A stretch of 64,000 bases of DNA, from the NCBI GenBank assembly GCA_964344295.1, contig CAYFMR010000002.1, positions 1 to 64,000 of the forward strand, read 5' to 3'. Made by a program: the position numbers and the translations under genes. The notes beneath the pieces are model-generated. The model was not told the origin of the DNA. It made no database searches and saw only the letters and a program-made list of their open reading frames with translations. This document shows positions 17,493-25,448 of the stretch, one piece after another. This DNA is from JAAYFJ01 sp964344295 (lineage in GTDB: Bacteria > Bacillota > Clostridia > Tissierellales > Peptoniphilaceae). Within the stretch, counting starts at the first letter, position 1. Each line of letters starts with the position of its first letter.

Positions 17493-17521
17493 ATTTTATC
17501 ACATTCCATCCGAGGTGAAAA
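17493..17521 (-). promoter_or_regulatory. Promoter of the FHA-SEDS-PBP-pepF operon
   Basis: Minus-strand TTTTCA (17516-17521), 17-nt spacer, TAAAAT (17493-17498) with an extended TGA just before the -10; 22 nt before the FHA start codon. Confidence 0.6.
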
Positions 17522-17523
17522 CC

Positions 17524-17553
17524 TTTACACCTACCCCGCGAAAAGGGTATGAT
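17524..17553 (+). promoter_or_regulatory. Promoter of recX and the GIY-YIG/DUF523 gene
   Basis: TTTACA (17524-17529), 18-nt spacer, TATGAT (17548-17553), 19 nt before the recX ATG. It is back-to-back with the FHA operon promoter. No obvious LexA-type operator was seen. Confidence 0.6.
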
Positions 17554-17571
17554 AGAAAAAGGAGGAAGTCC

Positions 17572-18189
17572 ATGAAAATTACTGCATTGGAATACAAGCC
17601 GAAACATATGATCGCCGTCTATCTCTCTTCCGGTGAAACTTTGATCATCCACGAAGATGTGTTGGTAAGCCTCGGTCTCTACAAGGGGATGGACATTTCC
17701 CCGGAGCTGGTGCAAAAGGCCATCGAGCAGGATCACTTCCATCGTGCCAAAAACCGTGCACTCTACTACCTGGGGTTCGGACCTCGCTCCAAACACCAGA
17801 TGAAAACTTATCTAATCCAGCGAGATTATCCACCACAAATCGCTGAGGAAGTCGTTCGCTGGTTGGAAAGCCAAAGTCTCATGAATGACGTAGAACTCGC
17901 TCAGCGGTACGTGGAAGACTGGACTGTCACCAAAGCCAAGGGGCCCACATGGATGAAGCACAAGCTATGGGAAAAAGGATTTGACGCCGAGACCATTGAA
18001 GCTATTTGCTGGCCCACTCAAGAAGAGCTCTACCAGTCCGCTCTCCTTTTGGCGCAAAAAAAATGGCCTACTATTAAAGGCCAATCTCTCTACGAAAAAA
18101 AGGGAAAGCTCTATCAGTTTTTAGCGCGCCGAGGATACGCTAGTGAATCCATACGTTCCATTATCGAGGAGGTTGCCGACGATGAATGA
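17572..18189 (+). CDS. recX: RecX-family regulatory protein
   Basis: A 205-residue helical protein of the RecX family, which modulates RecA filaments. It shows the characteristic helix repeats AKNRALYYLGFGPRSKHQM, LESQSLMNDVELAQRYV and FLARRGYASESIRSII, with an N-terminal extension typical of Firmicutes RecX. The ATG at 17572 has GGAGG upstream; the longer frame from 17515 has none. It overlaps the next gene by 8 nt, indicating coupled translation. Confidence 0.85.
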   Translation: MKITALEYKPKHMIAVYLSSGETLIIHEDVLVSLGLYKGMDISPELVQKAIEQDHFHRAKNRALYYLGFGPRSKHQMKTYLIQRDYPPQIAEEVVRWLESQSLMNDVELAQRYVEDWTVTKAKGPTWMKHKLWEKGFDAETIEAICWPTQEELYQSALLLAQKKWPTIKGQSLYEKKGKLYQFLARRGYASESIRSIIEEVADDE

Positions 18190-18877
18190 TTATGGCGTCT
18201 ATTTGCTCCGTTTAAAAAACAATCACCTTTACTGCGGCATCACCAATGATCGGTTAGGTCGACTCGCCGCCCACAACGATGACCGAGGTGCCAAAAATAC
18301 CAAGGGCAAAGGTCCTGCCACCATGGTTTACTGGGAAGAAGGCTATGACCGCTCCCAAGCCTCACAACGAGAATGGGCCATTAAGAGGTTACGTAAATCA
18401 CAAAAGGAAGCTCTGATCCAAAGTTCCTACAATGCACTTTTCCAAAAACCAGCCCTCGTATCGGCATGCCTAGTTGGTTTTCCCTGTCGTTATGACGGAC
18501 AAAGTAAACGAGACGAAACGGTCTGTGCATTTCTTAGCAACCGCCCCTGGATTCCATTTTGTCCTGAAATCTACGGTGGATTACCTACTCCGCGACCCCC
18601 TGCAGAGTTGCAATCTGATGGACGTCTTCTCACCGAAGCCGGTCAAGATGTCACTGCTGCCTTCCATGCCGGCGCTCAATTAGCTTACCAAGCCATCCAA
18701 ATGGCAGACGTCGGCTATGCCATCCTCAAATCAAAAAGTCCTTCTTGCGGTGCTGATATGATTTACGATGGCAGCTTCCAGAAAAATCTCATCAAAAAAG
18801 ACGGCATCACTGCCGCCCTTCTCCGCTCCAAAGGTATTTACCTTTTCGATGAAACCACACTGCCTCCCGTCGACTAA
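18182..18877 (+). CDS. GIY-YIG nuclease domain fused to DUF523 (TudS-like) domain
   Basis: A 231-residue two-domain protein. Residues 4-80 form a GIY-YIG endonuclease-like domain of the UPF0213/YhbQ type: GVY (5-7), YCG (17-19), an Arg-rich helix and the conserved Glu64 in SQREWAIKRL. Residues 90-228 form a DUF523 domain with SACLVG, PCRYDG, FCPE, GGLPTPRPPAE, KSPSCG and YDGSF. DUF523 includes TudS, an Fe-S thiouracil desulfidase; cysteines 96, 102, 127 and 189 are candidate cluster ligands. The linker is in frame with no stop codon or ribosome site, so this is a true single ORF. It overlaps recX by 8 nt. Its joint function is unknown. Confidence 0.85.
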   Translation: MNDYGVYLLRLKNNHLYCGITNDRLGRLAAHNDDRGAKNTKGKGPATMVYWEEGYDRSQASQREWAIKRLRKSQKEALIQSSYNALFQKPALVSACLVGFPCRYDGQSKRDETVCAFLSNRPWIPFCPEIYGGLPTPRPPAELQSDGRLLTEAGQDVTAAFHAGAQLAYQAIQMADVGYAILKSKSPSCGADMIYDGSFQKNLIKKDGITAALLRSKGIYLFDETTLPPVD

Positions 18878-18891
18878 TCGACGGGTTTTTT
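18866..18891 (+). terminator. Intrinsic terminator after the GIY-YIG/DUF523 gene
   Basis: CCCGTCGA, loop CTAA, TCGACGGG and a run of six T. The gene's TAA stop codon lies in the loop. The hairpin also covers the last codons of the convergent membrane protein gene. Confidence 0.85.
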
Positions 18892-19260
18892 CTTTGGTGC
18901 CATCGGCTTTTTCGTTTGCTTACGAGACAAAGATTTTTTGCGGGGCTTCACCTCTTTGTCTAAAATCCCCAAAATCCAAGCACTAAGTATACCAATGAGT
19001 CCTGCTCCCAGCAAAATGCCATAGAGTACCACGCGATCAATCTCCGAGGCCACTAAAAAATCATCCAGTGAAGCCGTTAGTGCTGTGGCTCCTATCACCA
19101 CAGCGGCGATACCGGGAAGGTATTTCATAAAACGTACATGTCTGGTTAAAAAATGTACCACGATCACCAGCAAAATCATCGCTGCACACACGCCAGCGCT
19201 TATGGTGATATAACTACTTTGTTCGACCAGCTCCAGCATCTTCGCGAGCAGCTCTTTCAC
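18874..19260 (-). CDS. Small membrane protein with basic C-terminal tail
   Basis: A 128-residue protein, not recognised. Three hydrophobic segments lie near residues 16-38, 47-63 and 76-97, followed by a highly basic, Lys/Pro-rich cytoplasmic tail (about 28 residues). It starts at a GTG 2 nt after the stop of the lipoprotein gene, so it belongs to the response regulator-kinase-lipoprotein operon and may be an accessory of that system. Confidence 0.65.
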   Translation of the reverse strand: MKELLAKMLELVEQSSYITISAGVCAAMILLVIVVHFLTRHVRFMKYLPGIAAVVIGATALTASLDDFLVASEIDRVVLYGILLGAGLIGILSAWILGILDKEVKPRKKSLSRKQTKKPMAPKKKPVD

Positions 19261-19262
19261 GC

Positions 19263-20708
19263 CTAATCACCTTCCTCCCAATACACCTCACCCCTACTCT
19301 CCATTAACTGAGCCCATCGTTCCACAAAATCATCCGTGGACCAGTGGGCCATCACCACTGTCATGCCATCTTCCATAGGCATGGAAAATAGAGGGTCTGT
19401 GTTCATTTTACGATCATTGACCCGATAAATCAAGAGCTCATTCGTGGTCAACGCCACTAAGCACTCTTGATTTGGTGAATAAAAGGCATCTTGCAGATTA
19501 GGTAAAATCCATTGCATTTCAGACCAAGGCAAAATATTTTGGTCATAGGGAACCACACTTTGAGGCATGGCCACGTGGATCGGGAATTCCATGTGACGCA
19601 CGTTTCCGGTTTTGTCCACAATATCGCGACTACCATTAATCATCCAGTACCCCTTATCTCGTTGGATAAATAAGCCTGTATCATCCCCCAAAGCAGGTGC
19701 TACCCCTTGCAAGGCATTTTGCTCTGCTAAGATGTATTTTTTCTTGCCCCCTTCAATGAGGTCATCCAAGCGTAGGGACGCTTTCGTCGAGATGTGATCA
19801 ATGGCGAAGATACGCTCCACATTCCGCCCCTCTTCCTGATAACGAAAAGAGATAAAGTCTGCGCCTACGAAAAGTAATTCTCCACGGGGCAACGTCACAG
19901 CATCTTGCTTGCGATGCAAAATAGCTTCCTCACCTTCTTTTTCTACAGCAAAGAAGCTAAATAACGGCGTCAGCGTTCCTGGCCTTTGAGAAACTTCGAT
20001 CTCCCAAAACCCACTTTTACGGGGAAAGAGTATCGAGGGTGTCCGATACACCTTCTGTGGTTTTCCATTGACCATCGGCAGGTAATAGGTGTCGTAGGTG
20101 AAGCTTCCGTCTTCCTCTAATCGCTTGGTCGCCAACAAAAGACCCGTTCTCACGTTTCTTTGACGCCTCGTAATTAACTCACGATTAATGGCATCTTCCG
20201 TTTTAATAAACCGTTCTAATTCCACGGAGCTCACCTGGGGCTGCTCCTGCTCCAGTAAATAAAACCCTTGATCAACGGCTAATAGTACCCGCTTTGGCGA
20301 CACACGCACCAACTCTGCAAAAGCATCGCCCGCTTTAGTCGAAATGGTCACCACCTCTACCCGATCCGTCGGCATCACCGATGGAGAGATGCTGGTTCGA
20401 TACGTCTTGATTAGATAGGCATCTGTAGGGACATTGCGTACACTGAAGTGTGGGTTGCGCAAATATTTGCCCCCCACATAAACGGCCTCCTCGCGAAATA
20501 GACAAGCATCCCCAATTTCCAATGCAAAACTATCCATAGCCTTAGCTGAAGACAAGTCACCTAAATAGTCATTCACACGCCACAACCCTGTAATAGGCGT
20601 CAATTTATTTTGGGGGACCGCATCCATTTCCTGCGTTTCCAGGCGATGACAACCTAACAGTATGAGGACGCTGAGAATGCACAACCCTAACATCATCTTT
20701 TTTTTCAT
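19263..20708 (-). CDS. Lipoprotein of unknown function in a two-component operon
   Basis: A 481-residue protein with a lipoprotein signal peptide (KKKMMLGLCILSVLILLGC; lipobox LLGC, lipidated Cys at residue 20). The mature part is largely beta-strand-like and resembles a repeat or beta-propeller sensor, but I recognise no family. Its ATG overlaps the stop of the histidine kinase gene (ATGA), which strongly suggests it acts with that kinase at the outer face of the membrane as a ligand-binding or output protein. Confidence 0.7.
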   Translation of the reverse strand: MKKKMMLGLCILSVLILLGCHRLETQEMDAVPQNKLTPITGLWRVNDYLGDLSSAKAMDSFALEIGDACLFREEAVYVGGKYLRNPHFSVRNVPTDAYLIKTYRTSISPSVMPTDRVEVVTISTKAGDAFAELVRVSPKRVLLAVDQGFYLLEQEQPQVSSVELERFIKTEDAINRELITRRQRNVRTGLLLATKRLEEDGSFTYDTYYLPMVNGKPQKVYRTPSILFPRKSGFWEIEVSQRPGTLTPLFSFFAVEKEGEEAILHRKQDAVTLPRGELLFVGADFISFRYQEEGRNVERIFAIDHISTKASLRLDDLIEGGKKKYILAEQNALQGVAPALGDDTGLFIQRDKGYWMINGSRDIVDKTGNVRHMEFPIHVAMPQSVVPYDQNILPWSEMQWILPNLQDAFYSPNQECLVALTTNELLIYRVNDRKMNTDPLFSMPMEDGMTVVMAHWSTDDFVERWAQLMESRGEVYWEEGD

Positions 20709-22105
20709 GACGTGATCTCCTGTTTAGGCAAGAATACACGCATTTTTGTATACACACCCTCTTCGCTTTCCACTTCCAGCCTTCCGCCATGCAATTTCAC
20801 AATCTCATCTGCTAGGGAAAGCCCAATGCCATTTTTAGACCCAGCGTGTTTACCCTTATAGAACTTTTCTTTTACGCGTGGCAAATCATCTGCACTGATG
20901 CCCAAGCCGTGGTCTTCTACCTCTAGCACGAGCTCATCCTCACTCGTATAGGACTTCAAAAAGATGGGTTTTCCAGCCGGGGTAAATTTGATGCTGTTAT
21001 CGATGAGGTTGATCAATACTTGCCTGATCCGGTTCTCATCGCCCACATAGTTGCCTAACGGCCTGCCCGTCACCAGCTGCATATCCAGTCCCTCGTTTTT
21101 GGCACGCGGTAACATTTGGCGATAGGTCGTCTTTAATAATTCATCTAAACTGAATACGCGTTTTTCCAAGTGAATTCTCCCGCCAATAAATCGGGAAAAG
21201 TCCAATAATTCCTCTACCATTTCCTCCAGTCGATCCGCTTCATCTTTGATGATCGAGAGTCCCTCCGCCAACAGCTCCGGATCGTCTTCTGTGCCATCTT
21301 CCAAAGTAATGGCCCACCCTTTAATGGATGTCAGTGGCGTGCGCAATTCATGAGAGACCGAAGAAATAAAGTCATTTTTAATTTGTTCTCTTTTGACGAT
21401 CTCATCTACCATCAAATTGAGTGTGGACGCTAATTGGCCAATCTCATCCGGCTGTTCAATATCGGAGCGCACTTGAAATTGCCCGTCTGCCATTTTCTGT
21501 GCAACCTTTGTCAAACTCAGCACAGGACTGACAATGGAGTGTGCCAAGGCACGACTGAGTAAGATAGCCAAGCCGACGACAAAAATTCCCGCCCACACAA
21601 ACGCCGCGGCCATCTGGCGAATCGAAGCATCCACCTCGTCAAGGGAAGCGACCAAGCGCAAAACGCCAATCATATGTCCCTCGTTCATTAAAGGTGCAGA
21701 CACGGCCATCAATCGGCTGCTAGAGTACTCCTCTCTGCCAATCCAACTGCCGGTTTCTCCCCGCAGTGCCGCAATCACATCACCGGTTTGAATGGGAGTA
21801 TCACTGGTATAACCGATGCTATCCATCATGAGCATCCCCTTAGGATCCAACACCTGCACCTGCGTGTCTACCTGACGCCACAACACATCGACGTCATCTA
21901 CCAGAAGATCATCTAACATGTACGTGGCAAAATACCGATGGTAGAACTCTGTGGTCAATTCAATTTTTCGTTTTAAATTCTCTTCCACATTGAGATACAA
22001 ATGGCGCCTTACGCCCACCATCAAAGCCGTTTCCAAGATCAAGACGGTAATCACGATGAGGAGGATAAAATAGACCATGAGACGCTTACTTATACTCTCT
22101 TTCAA
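20705..22105 (-). CDS. Sensor histidine kinase (PAS-less, HAMP)
   Basis: A 466-residue membrane kinase. TM1 spans about 10-30, an extracellular sensor about 31-167, TM2 about 168-187, then HAMP, a HisKA domain with phospho-acceptor His252 in SHELRTPLTS, and an HATPase domain (NLIDNSIKFTPAG, DHGLGIS, NGIGLSLADEIVKLHGG). The start is a TTG at 22105 with GAGGTGG upstream. It follows the response regulator gene by 11 nt, so the two form a cognate pair. The extracytoplasmic sensor is of the class seen in cell-envelope and redox kinases; the signal is unknown. Confidence 0.9.
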   Translation of the reverse strand: MKESISKRLMVYFILLIVITVLILETALMVGVRRHLYLNVEENLKRKIELTTEFYHRYFATYMLDDLLVDDVDVLWRQVDTQVQVLDPKGMLMMDSIGYTSDTPIQTGDVIAALRGETGSWIGREEYSSSRLMAVSAPLMNEGHMIGVLRLVASLDEVDASIRQMAAAFVWAGIFVVGLAILLSRALAHSIVSPVLSLTKVAQKMADGQFQVRSDIEQPDEIGQLASTLNLMVDEIVKREQIKNDFISSVSHELRTPLTSIKGWAITLEDGTEDDPELLAEGLSIIKDEADRLEEMVEELLDFSRFIGGRIHLEKRVFSLDELLKTTYRQMLPRAKNEGLDMQLVTGRPLGNYVGDENRIRQVLINLIDNSIKFTPAGKPIFLKSYTSEDELVLEVEDHGLGISADDLPRVKEKFYKGKHAGSKNGIGLSLADEIVKLHGGRLEVESEEGVYTKMRVFLPKQEITS

Positions 22106-22116
22106 GGATCCACCTC

Positions 22117-22806
22117 TTATGTTGCATTACCCCATCGATACCCCAGACCCCAGACCGTTTGGATATAGCGTGGTGTCCCGGGATCATCCTCTACTTTATA
22201 ACGCAATCGGCGAATGTTGACATCCACGATTTTAGAGTCGCCAATAAAATCGCACCCCCAAGCCAAATTCAATATCTCATCGCGGGTCAAAGCCTTACCG
22301 GGAGACTGCATAAAAATTTTAATGATAGCAAACTCGGTGGGCGTCAGTTCGATTTCCTCCTCGTTTTTAAAAAAACGTCTGGAGTAAATATCAATCTTAA
22401 ACGGCGGGTCTTCAATGATCATCTCTTGTTTCTCATGACGTTGCATCCTGCGCAACAGTGACTTTACACGTAAAATCAGTTCCGTTGGATTAAACGGCTT
22501 CGTTAAGTAGTCGTCCGACCCCACCTCTAACCCAGTAATTTTATCGATTTCTTGTGTTTTCGCCGTCAAAAAAATAATGCCGATATCAGGAAACTCTTCC
22601 CGTAAAATCGCACATGCTTGAATGCCGTCCATGACGGGCATCATCACATCCAGCACCACCACATCTGGATGATGCTGTCTGGCTAATTCCACCCCTTCGG
22701 CACCGTGTTCTGCCTCAACAACCTCCATGCCCGCCCGCTCCAAGTTAATGCGCACAAACTTGCGTATGGCGTGTTCGTCCTCCACCAATAAGATTTTCGG
22801 CTTCAT
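22117..22806 (-). CDS. OmpR/PhoB-family response regulator
   Basis: A 229-residue regulator. The receiver domain has the acidic pair ED (9-10), phospho-acceptor Asp53 in VVLDVMMPVMDG and Lys103 in LTKPFNP; the C-terminal winged helix ends in the typical IQTVWGLGYRWG. It would bind DNA when phosphorylated by the kinase encoded just downstream. It starts 14 nt after the polysaccharide deacetylase stop codon, linking the system to envelope functions. Confidence 0.93.
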   Translation of the reverse strand: MKPKILLVEDEHAIRKFVRINLERAGMEVVEAEHGAEGVELARQHHPDVVVLDVMMPVMDGIQACAILREEFPDIGIIFLTAKTQEIDKITGLEVGSDDYLTKPFNPTELILRVKSLLRRMQRHEKQEMIIEDPPFKIDIYSRRFFKNEEEIELTPTEFAIIKIFMQSPGKALTRDEILNLAWGCDFIGDSKIVDVNIRRLRYKVEDDPGTPRYIQTVWGLGYRWGNAT

Positions 22807-22820
22807 CTCATCCTACCCTT

Positions 22821-23660
22821 CTATTGTCCCACTTCCAAAAGTGTTTTAAATGTATAGCCTTCATCCCTAAGCCAGGAAATAATTTCCGGCAAACTCTCCA
22901 CCGTCTTCTCTTTGAGTTGACTGTCGTGCATCAGCACAATCAGCGTATCCTTACCTTCCGCTGTGGCTTTTAGCTTATTGACCATTTCCTCTGTTGTATA
23001 GGCATTACTTTCCCCGTCTCCGTTAAGCGCATTCCAATCGTAAAAGTGGTATCCCATCTCGTTCAAATGCACTGCGATAGGTTGTTTGTAATCCTCAAAA
23101 CTTCCTCCGGGAAAGCGCATGATTGATGTGTGAAACCCTTCTCCTAAGGCACGTTTCATAGCTTGTTCACACTCACTAAAGTCTGCCATAAAAGCCTCGG
23201 TACTTGCATAAATTTTTTGATACTCATGGGAGTAAGAGTGGTTCCCGATGGCATGACCACGACGATGTATGTACTGTAACACCTCAGGATACTGATCCAC
23301 CTTTTTGCCCACCACAAAAAATGTTCCCTTAATCTGTTCCCTGTCTAAAATATCTAAAATCTGCATGGTCACAGAATCATTGGGTCCATCATCAAACGTT
23401 AGATACGCGACTCGGTTCCCCTGTGGTTTTGTTTGCTGTTCCTCTTCTGCTGGTCTTCGCGCTTGCTCCATTTTTCGAATTGTATCAAGCTGCTTTTGAA
23501 GCTTGTGCAAAGGAGGTGTCGTCTGCTGTGCCCGCAAGTTGGCAGCTTTTTTTGCATGCAAACGAATTGGTATGATGATGAGCAACGCCACAAAAAGAAC
23601 CAGCCCCCATCTACGATAAAGGTATTCCTTATTCAATCGTCGCTTTCTCTTTTTTCGCAC
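22821..23660 (-). CDS. Polysaccharide deacetylase, NodB-homology domain
   Basis: A 279-residue enzyme with an N-terminal membrane anchor (residues 19-33), a coiled linker rich in Gln/Lys/Glu (40-80) and a NodB deacetylase domain (85-275). Metal and catalytic motifs are TFDDGPND (Asp90-Asp91), the HSYSH zinc site (141-145), RFPGGSF and LIVLMHDS. It most likely deacetylates GlcNAc or MurNAc in peptidoglycan outside the cell. The start is a GTG at 23660 with GGAGG 5 nt upstream. It precedes the response regulator gene and could be co-transcribed with it. Confidence 0.88.
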   Translation of the reverse strand: MRKKRKRRLNKEYLYRRWGLVLFVALLIIIPIRLHAKKAANLRAQQTTPPLHKLQKQLDTIRKMEQARRPAEEEQQTKPQGNRVAYLTFDDGPNDSVTMQILDILDREQIKGTFFVVGKKVDQYPEVLQYIHRRGHAIGNHSYSHEYQKIYASTEAFMADFSECEQAMKRALGEGFHTSIMRFPGGSFEDYKQPIAVHLNEMGYHFYDWNALNGDGESNAYTTEEMVNKLKATAEGKDTLIVLMHDSQLKEKTVESLPEIISWLRDEGYTFKTLLEVGQ

Positions 23661-23723
23661 ACCTTCGCCTCCTCATCTCTATTGAGCATAGCTTAACCAC
23701 CTGCCTTTTGTGTAACAACATGG

Positions 23724-25448
23724 TTACATTTTACCCGTGCTGAATTGGTAGCGATAGAGGTTAGCATACTCACCGTTTAATTGCATCAGTTCGTCATGAG
23801 ACCCTCTTTCCACAACACCCTCTTCAGTTAGCACCACAATTTCGTCAGCGTGTTGTATGGTGGAAAGCCGGTGTGCAATGATAAGACTGGTTCGACCTTC
23901 TGCCAGTTCACTTAATGACACTTGAATGATCTTTTCGGTTTCATTGTCTAATGCCGAAGTCGCCTCGTCTAAGATCAAAATCGGCGGAGCCTTTAAAAAG
24001 ATACGCGCAATGCTAACACGTTGCTTTTGCCCACCGGAAAGCATGACACCTTTTTCTCCAATATAGGTATCATACCCTTGAGGTAACGTGGTAATAAAAT
24101 CATGAATGTTGGCCCTTTTTGCCGCCATGATGACCTCTGCATCAGTAGCCTCTGGCTTACCGTAGAGAATGTTTTCACGGATAGTTCCCGTAAATAAGAA
24201 AACATCCTGCTGCACCAAACCGATATGGCGCCGCAACGACTTTAGGGTCACATCCCGAATATCCTGATCGTCAATGGTAATCGTTCCAGCCGTGACCTCA
24301 TAAAAACGCGGTAGCAAGTGACATAACGTTGTCTTACCGGCACCTGAAGGTCCCACAATAGCCATGGTGGTCCCCGGAGCAATGTCTAAGTTGATGTCAG
24401 ACAAGACCTGCTCCCCATTGTCGTAAGCAAAGCTCACACCATTATACACAATGTGCCCCTTCACGTTTCGCAACTCTACTGCCGTCGGCGCGTCAATGAT
24501 GCTTGGTTTTATGTCCATGATCTCTTGAAAGCGCGCAAACCCCGTCATCCCATCGTGATATTGTTGTGCGAAATCCGTTAATCGGCGAATGGGTTGCATA
24601 AAAAAGTTAATGTAAAGTAAAAACATAATCAAGTTTTCCATCGGCATCACTTGACGATAGACAAAGTAGCCACCCACAAGCAAAACCAACAGGTTTAAAA
24701 ATGATTGAATCACACCCATCCCGGCAGCGTATTCTGCCATCACTTTATATGCCACATTACGCTGTTGACTGTAGTGCTGATTGCTTTCCTGAAATTTTTC
24801 CAACTCATAGTCCTCATTGGAAAATGATTTGCTCACCCGTACGCCGGATATAGCATTTTCTACTTGGCTATTGATGTCGGCAATTTTTTCCCGCACTTGA
24901 GAAAAAGCTCGCTCCATCTTGGTCTTACGGTTGATGATAAAAGCAATCATCACCGGCACAAAGGCGAAGAGCACCAATGCCAATCGCCAATCCACTTGGG
25001 CTAAAATAATGCAGGAGCCAATAATCATCACGCCAGAAATAAACAGGTTTTCCGGTCCATGGTGAGCCAGCTCCGTGATGTCGCGTAAGTCATTGACCAG
25101 GCGACTCATAATGTGTCCGGTGCGATGCTGGTCGTAAAAACTAAGAGGCAGCGTTTGTAAATGCTCAAAGAGGTCTCTTCTCATATCTTCCTCAATTTTG
25201 ACCCCGAGTCCGTGGCCATAGTAATTTACAATGTAAATGGAAATATACTGCACGACAAAGAGCAGTAGCATAATGATGGTCCAGCGGATCAACAGTCCCC
25301 ACTGGGAGTGGGGAATGTAGGTATAGAGCATATTCCGTGTAAAAATCGGAAACACCAAGTTAAATACGGATACTAAAAAGGAAAATAACATATCCACATA
25401 GAATAATTTCTTATGAGGCTTGTAGTAAGCCGCAAATTTTTTAATCAT
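23724..25448 (-). CDS. ABC exporter, fused membrane and ATPase domains
   Basis: A 574-residue half-transporter: six-helix exporter domain (1-310) and an ATPase with Walker A GPSGAGKTT, signature LSGGQKQR, Walker B ILILDEATSALD and H-loop IIAHRLST. All catalytic residues are canonical, so it likely works as a homodimer in lipid, drug or peptide export. Its ATG overlaps the addA stop codon (ATGA). The substrate is not known. Confidence 0.88.
   Translation of the reverse strand: MIKKFAAYYKPHKKLFYVDMLFSFLVSVFNLVFPIFTRNMLYTYIPHSQWGLLIRWTIIMLLLFVVQYISIYIVNYYGHGLGVKIEEDMRRDLFEHLQTLPLSFYDQHRTGHIMSRLVNDLRDITELAHHGPENLFISGVMIIGSCIILAQVDWRLALVLFAFVPVMIAFIINRKTKMERAFSQVREKIADINSQVENAISGVRVSKSFSNEDYELEKFQESNQHYSQQRNVAYKVMAEYAAGMGVIQSFLNLLVLLVGGYFVYRQVMPMENLIMFLLYINFFMQPIRRLTDFAQQYHDGMTGFARFQEIMDIKPSIIDAPTAVELRNVKGHIVYNGVSFAYDNGEQVLSDINLDIAPGTTMAIVGPSGAGKTTLCHLLPRFYEVTAGTITIDDQDIRDVTLKSLRRHIGLVQQDVFLFTGTIRENILYGKPEATDAEVIMAAKRANIHDFITTLPQGYDTYIGEKGVMLSGGQKQRVSIARIFLKAPPILILDEATSALDNETEKIIQVSLSELAEGRTSLIIAHRLSTIQHADEIVVLTEEGVVERGSHDELMQLNGEYANLYRYQFSTGKM

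Noticed and set aside
17524..17571. LexA operator at recX
   Set aside because: No GAAC-N4-GTTC-type box within the short promoter region.
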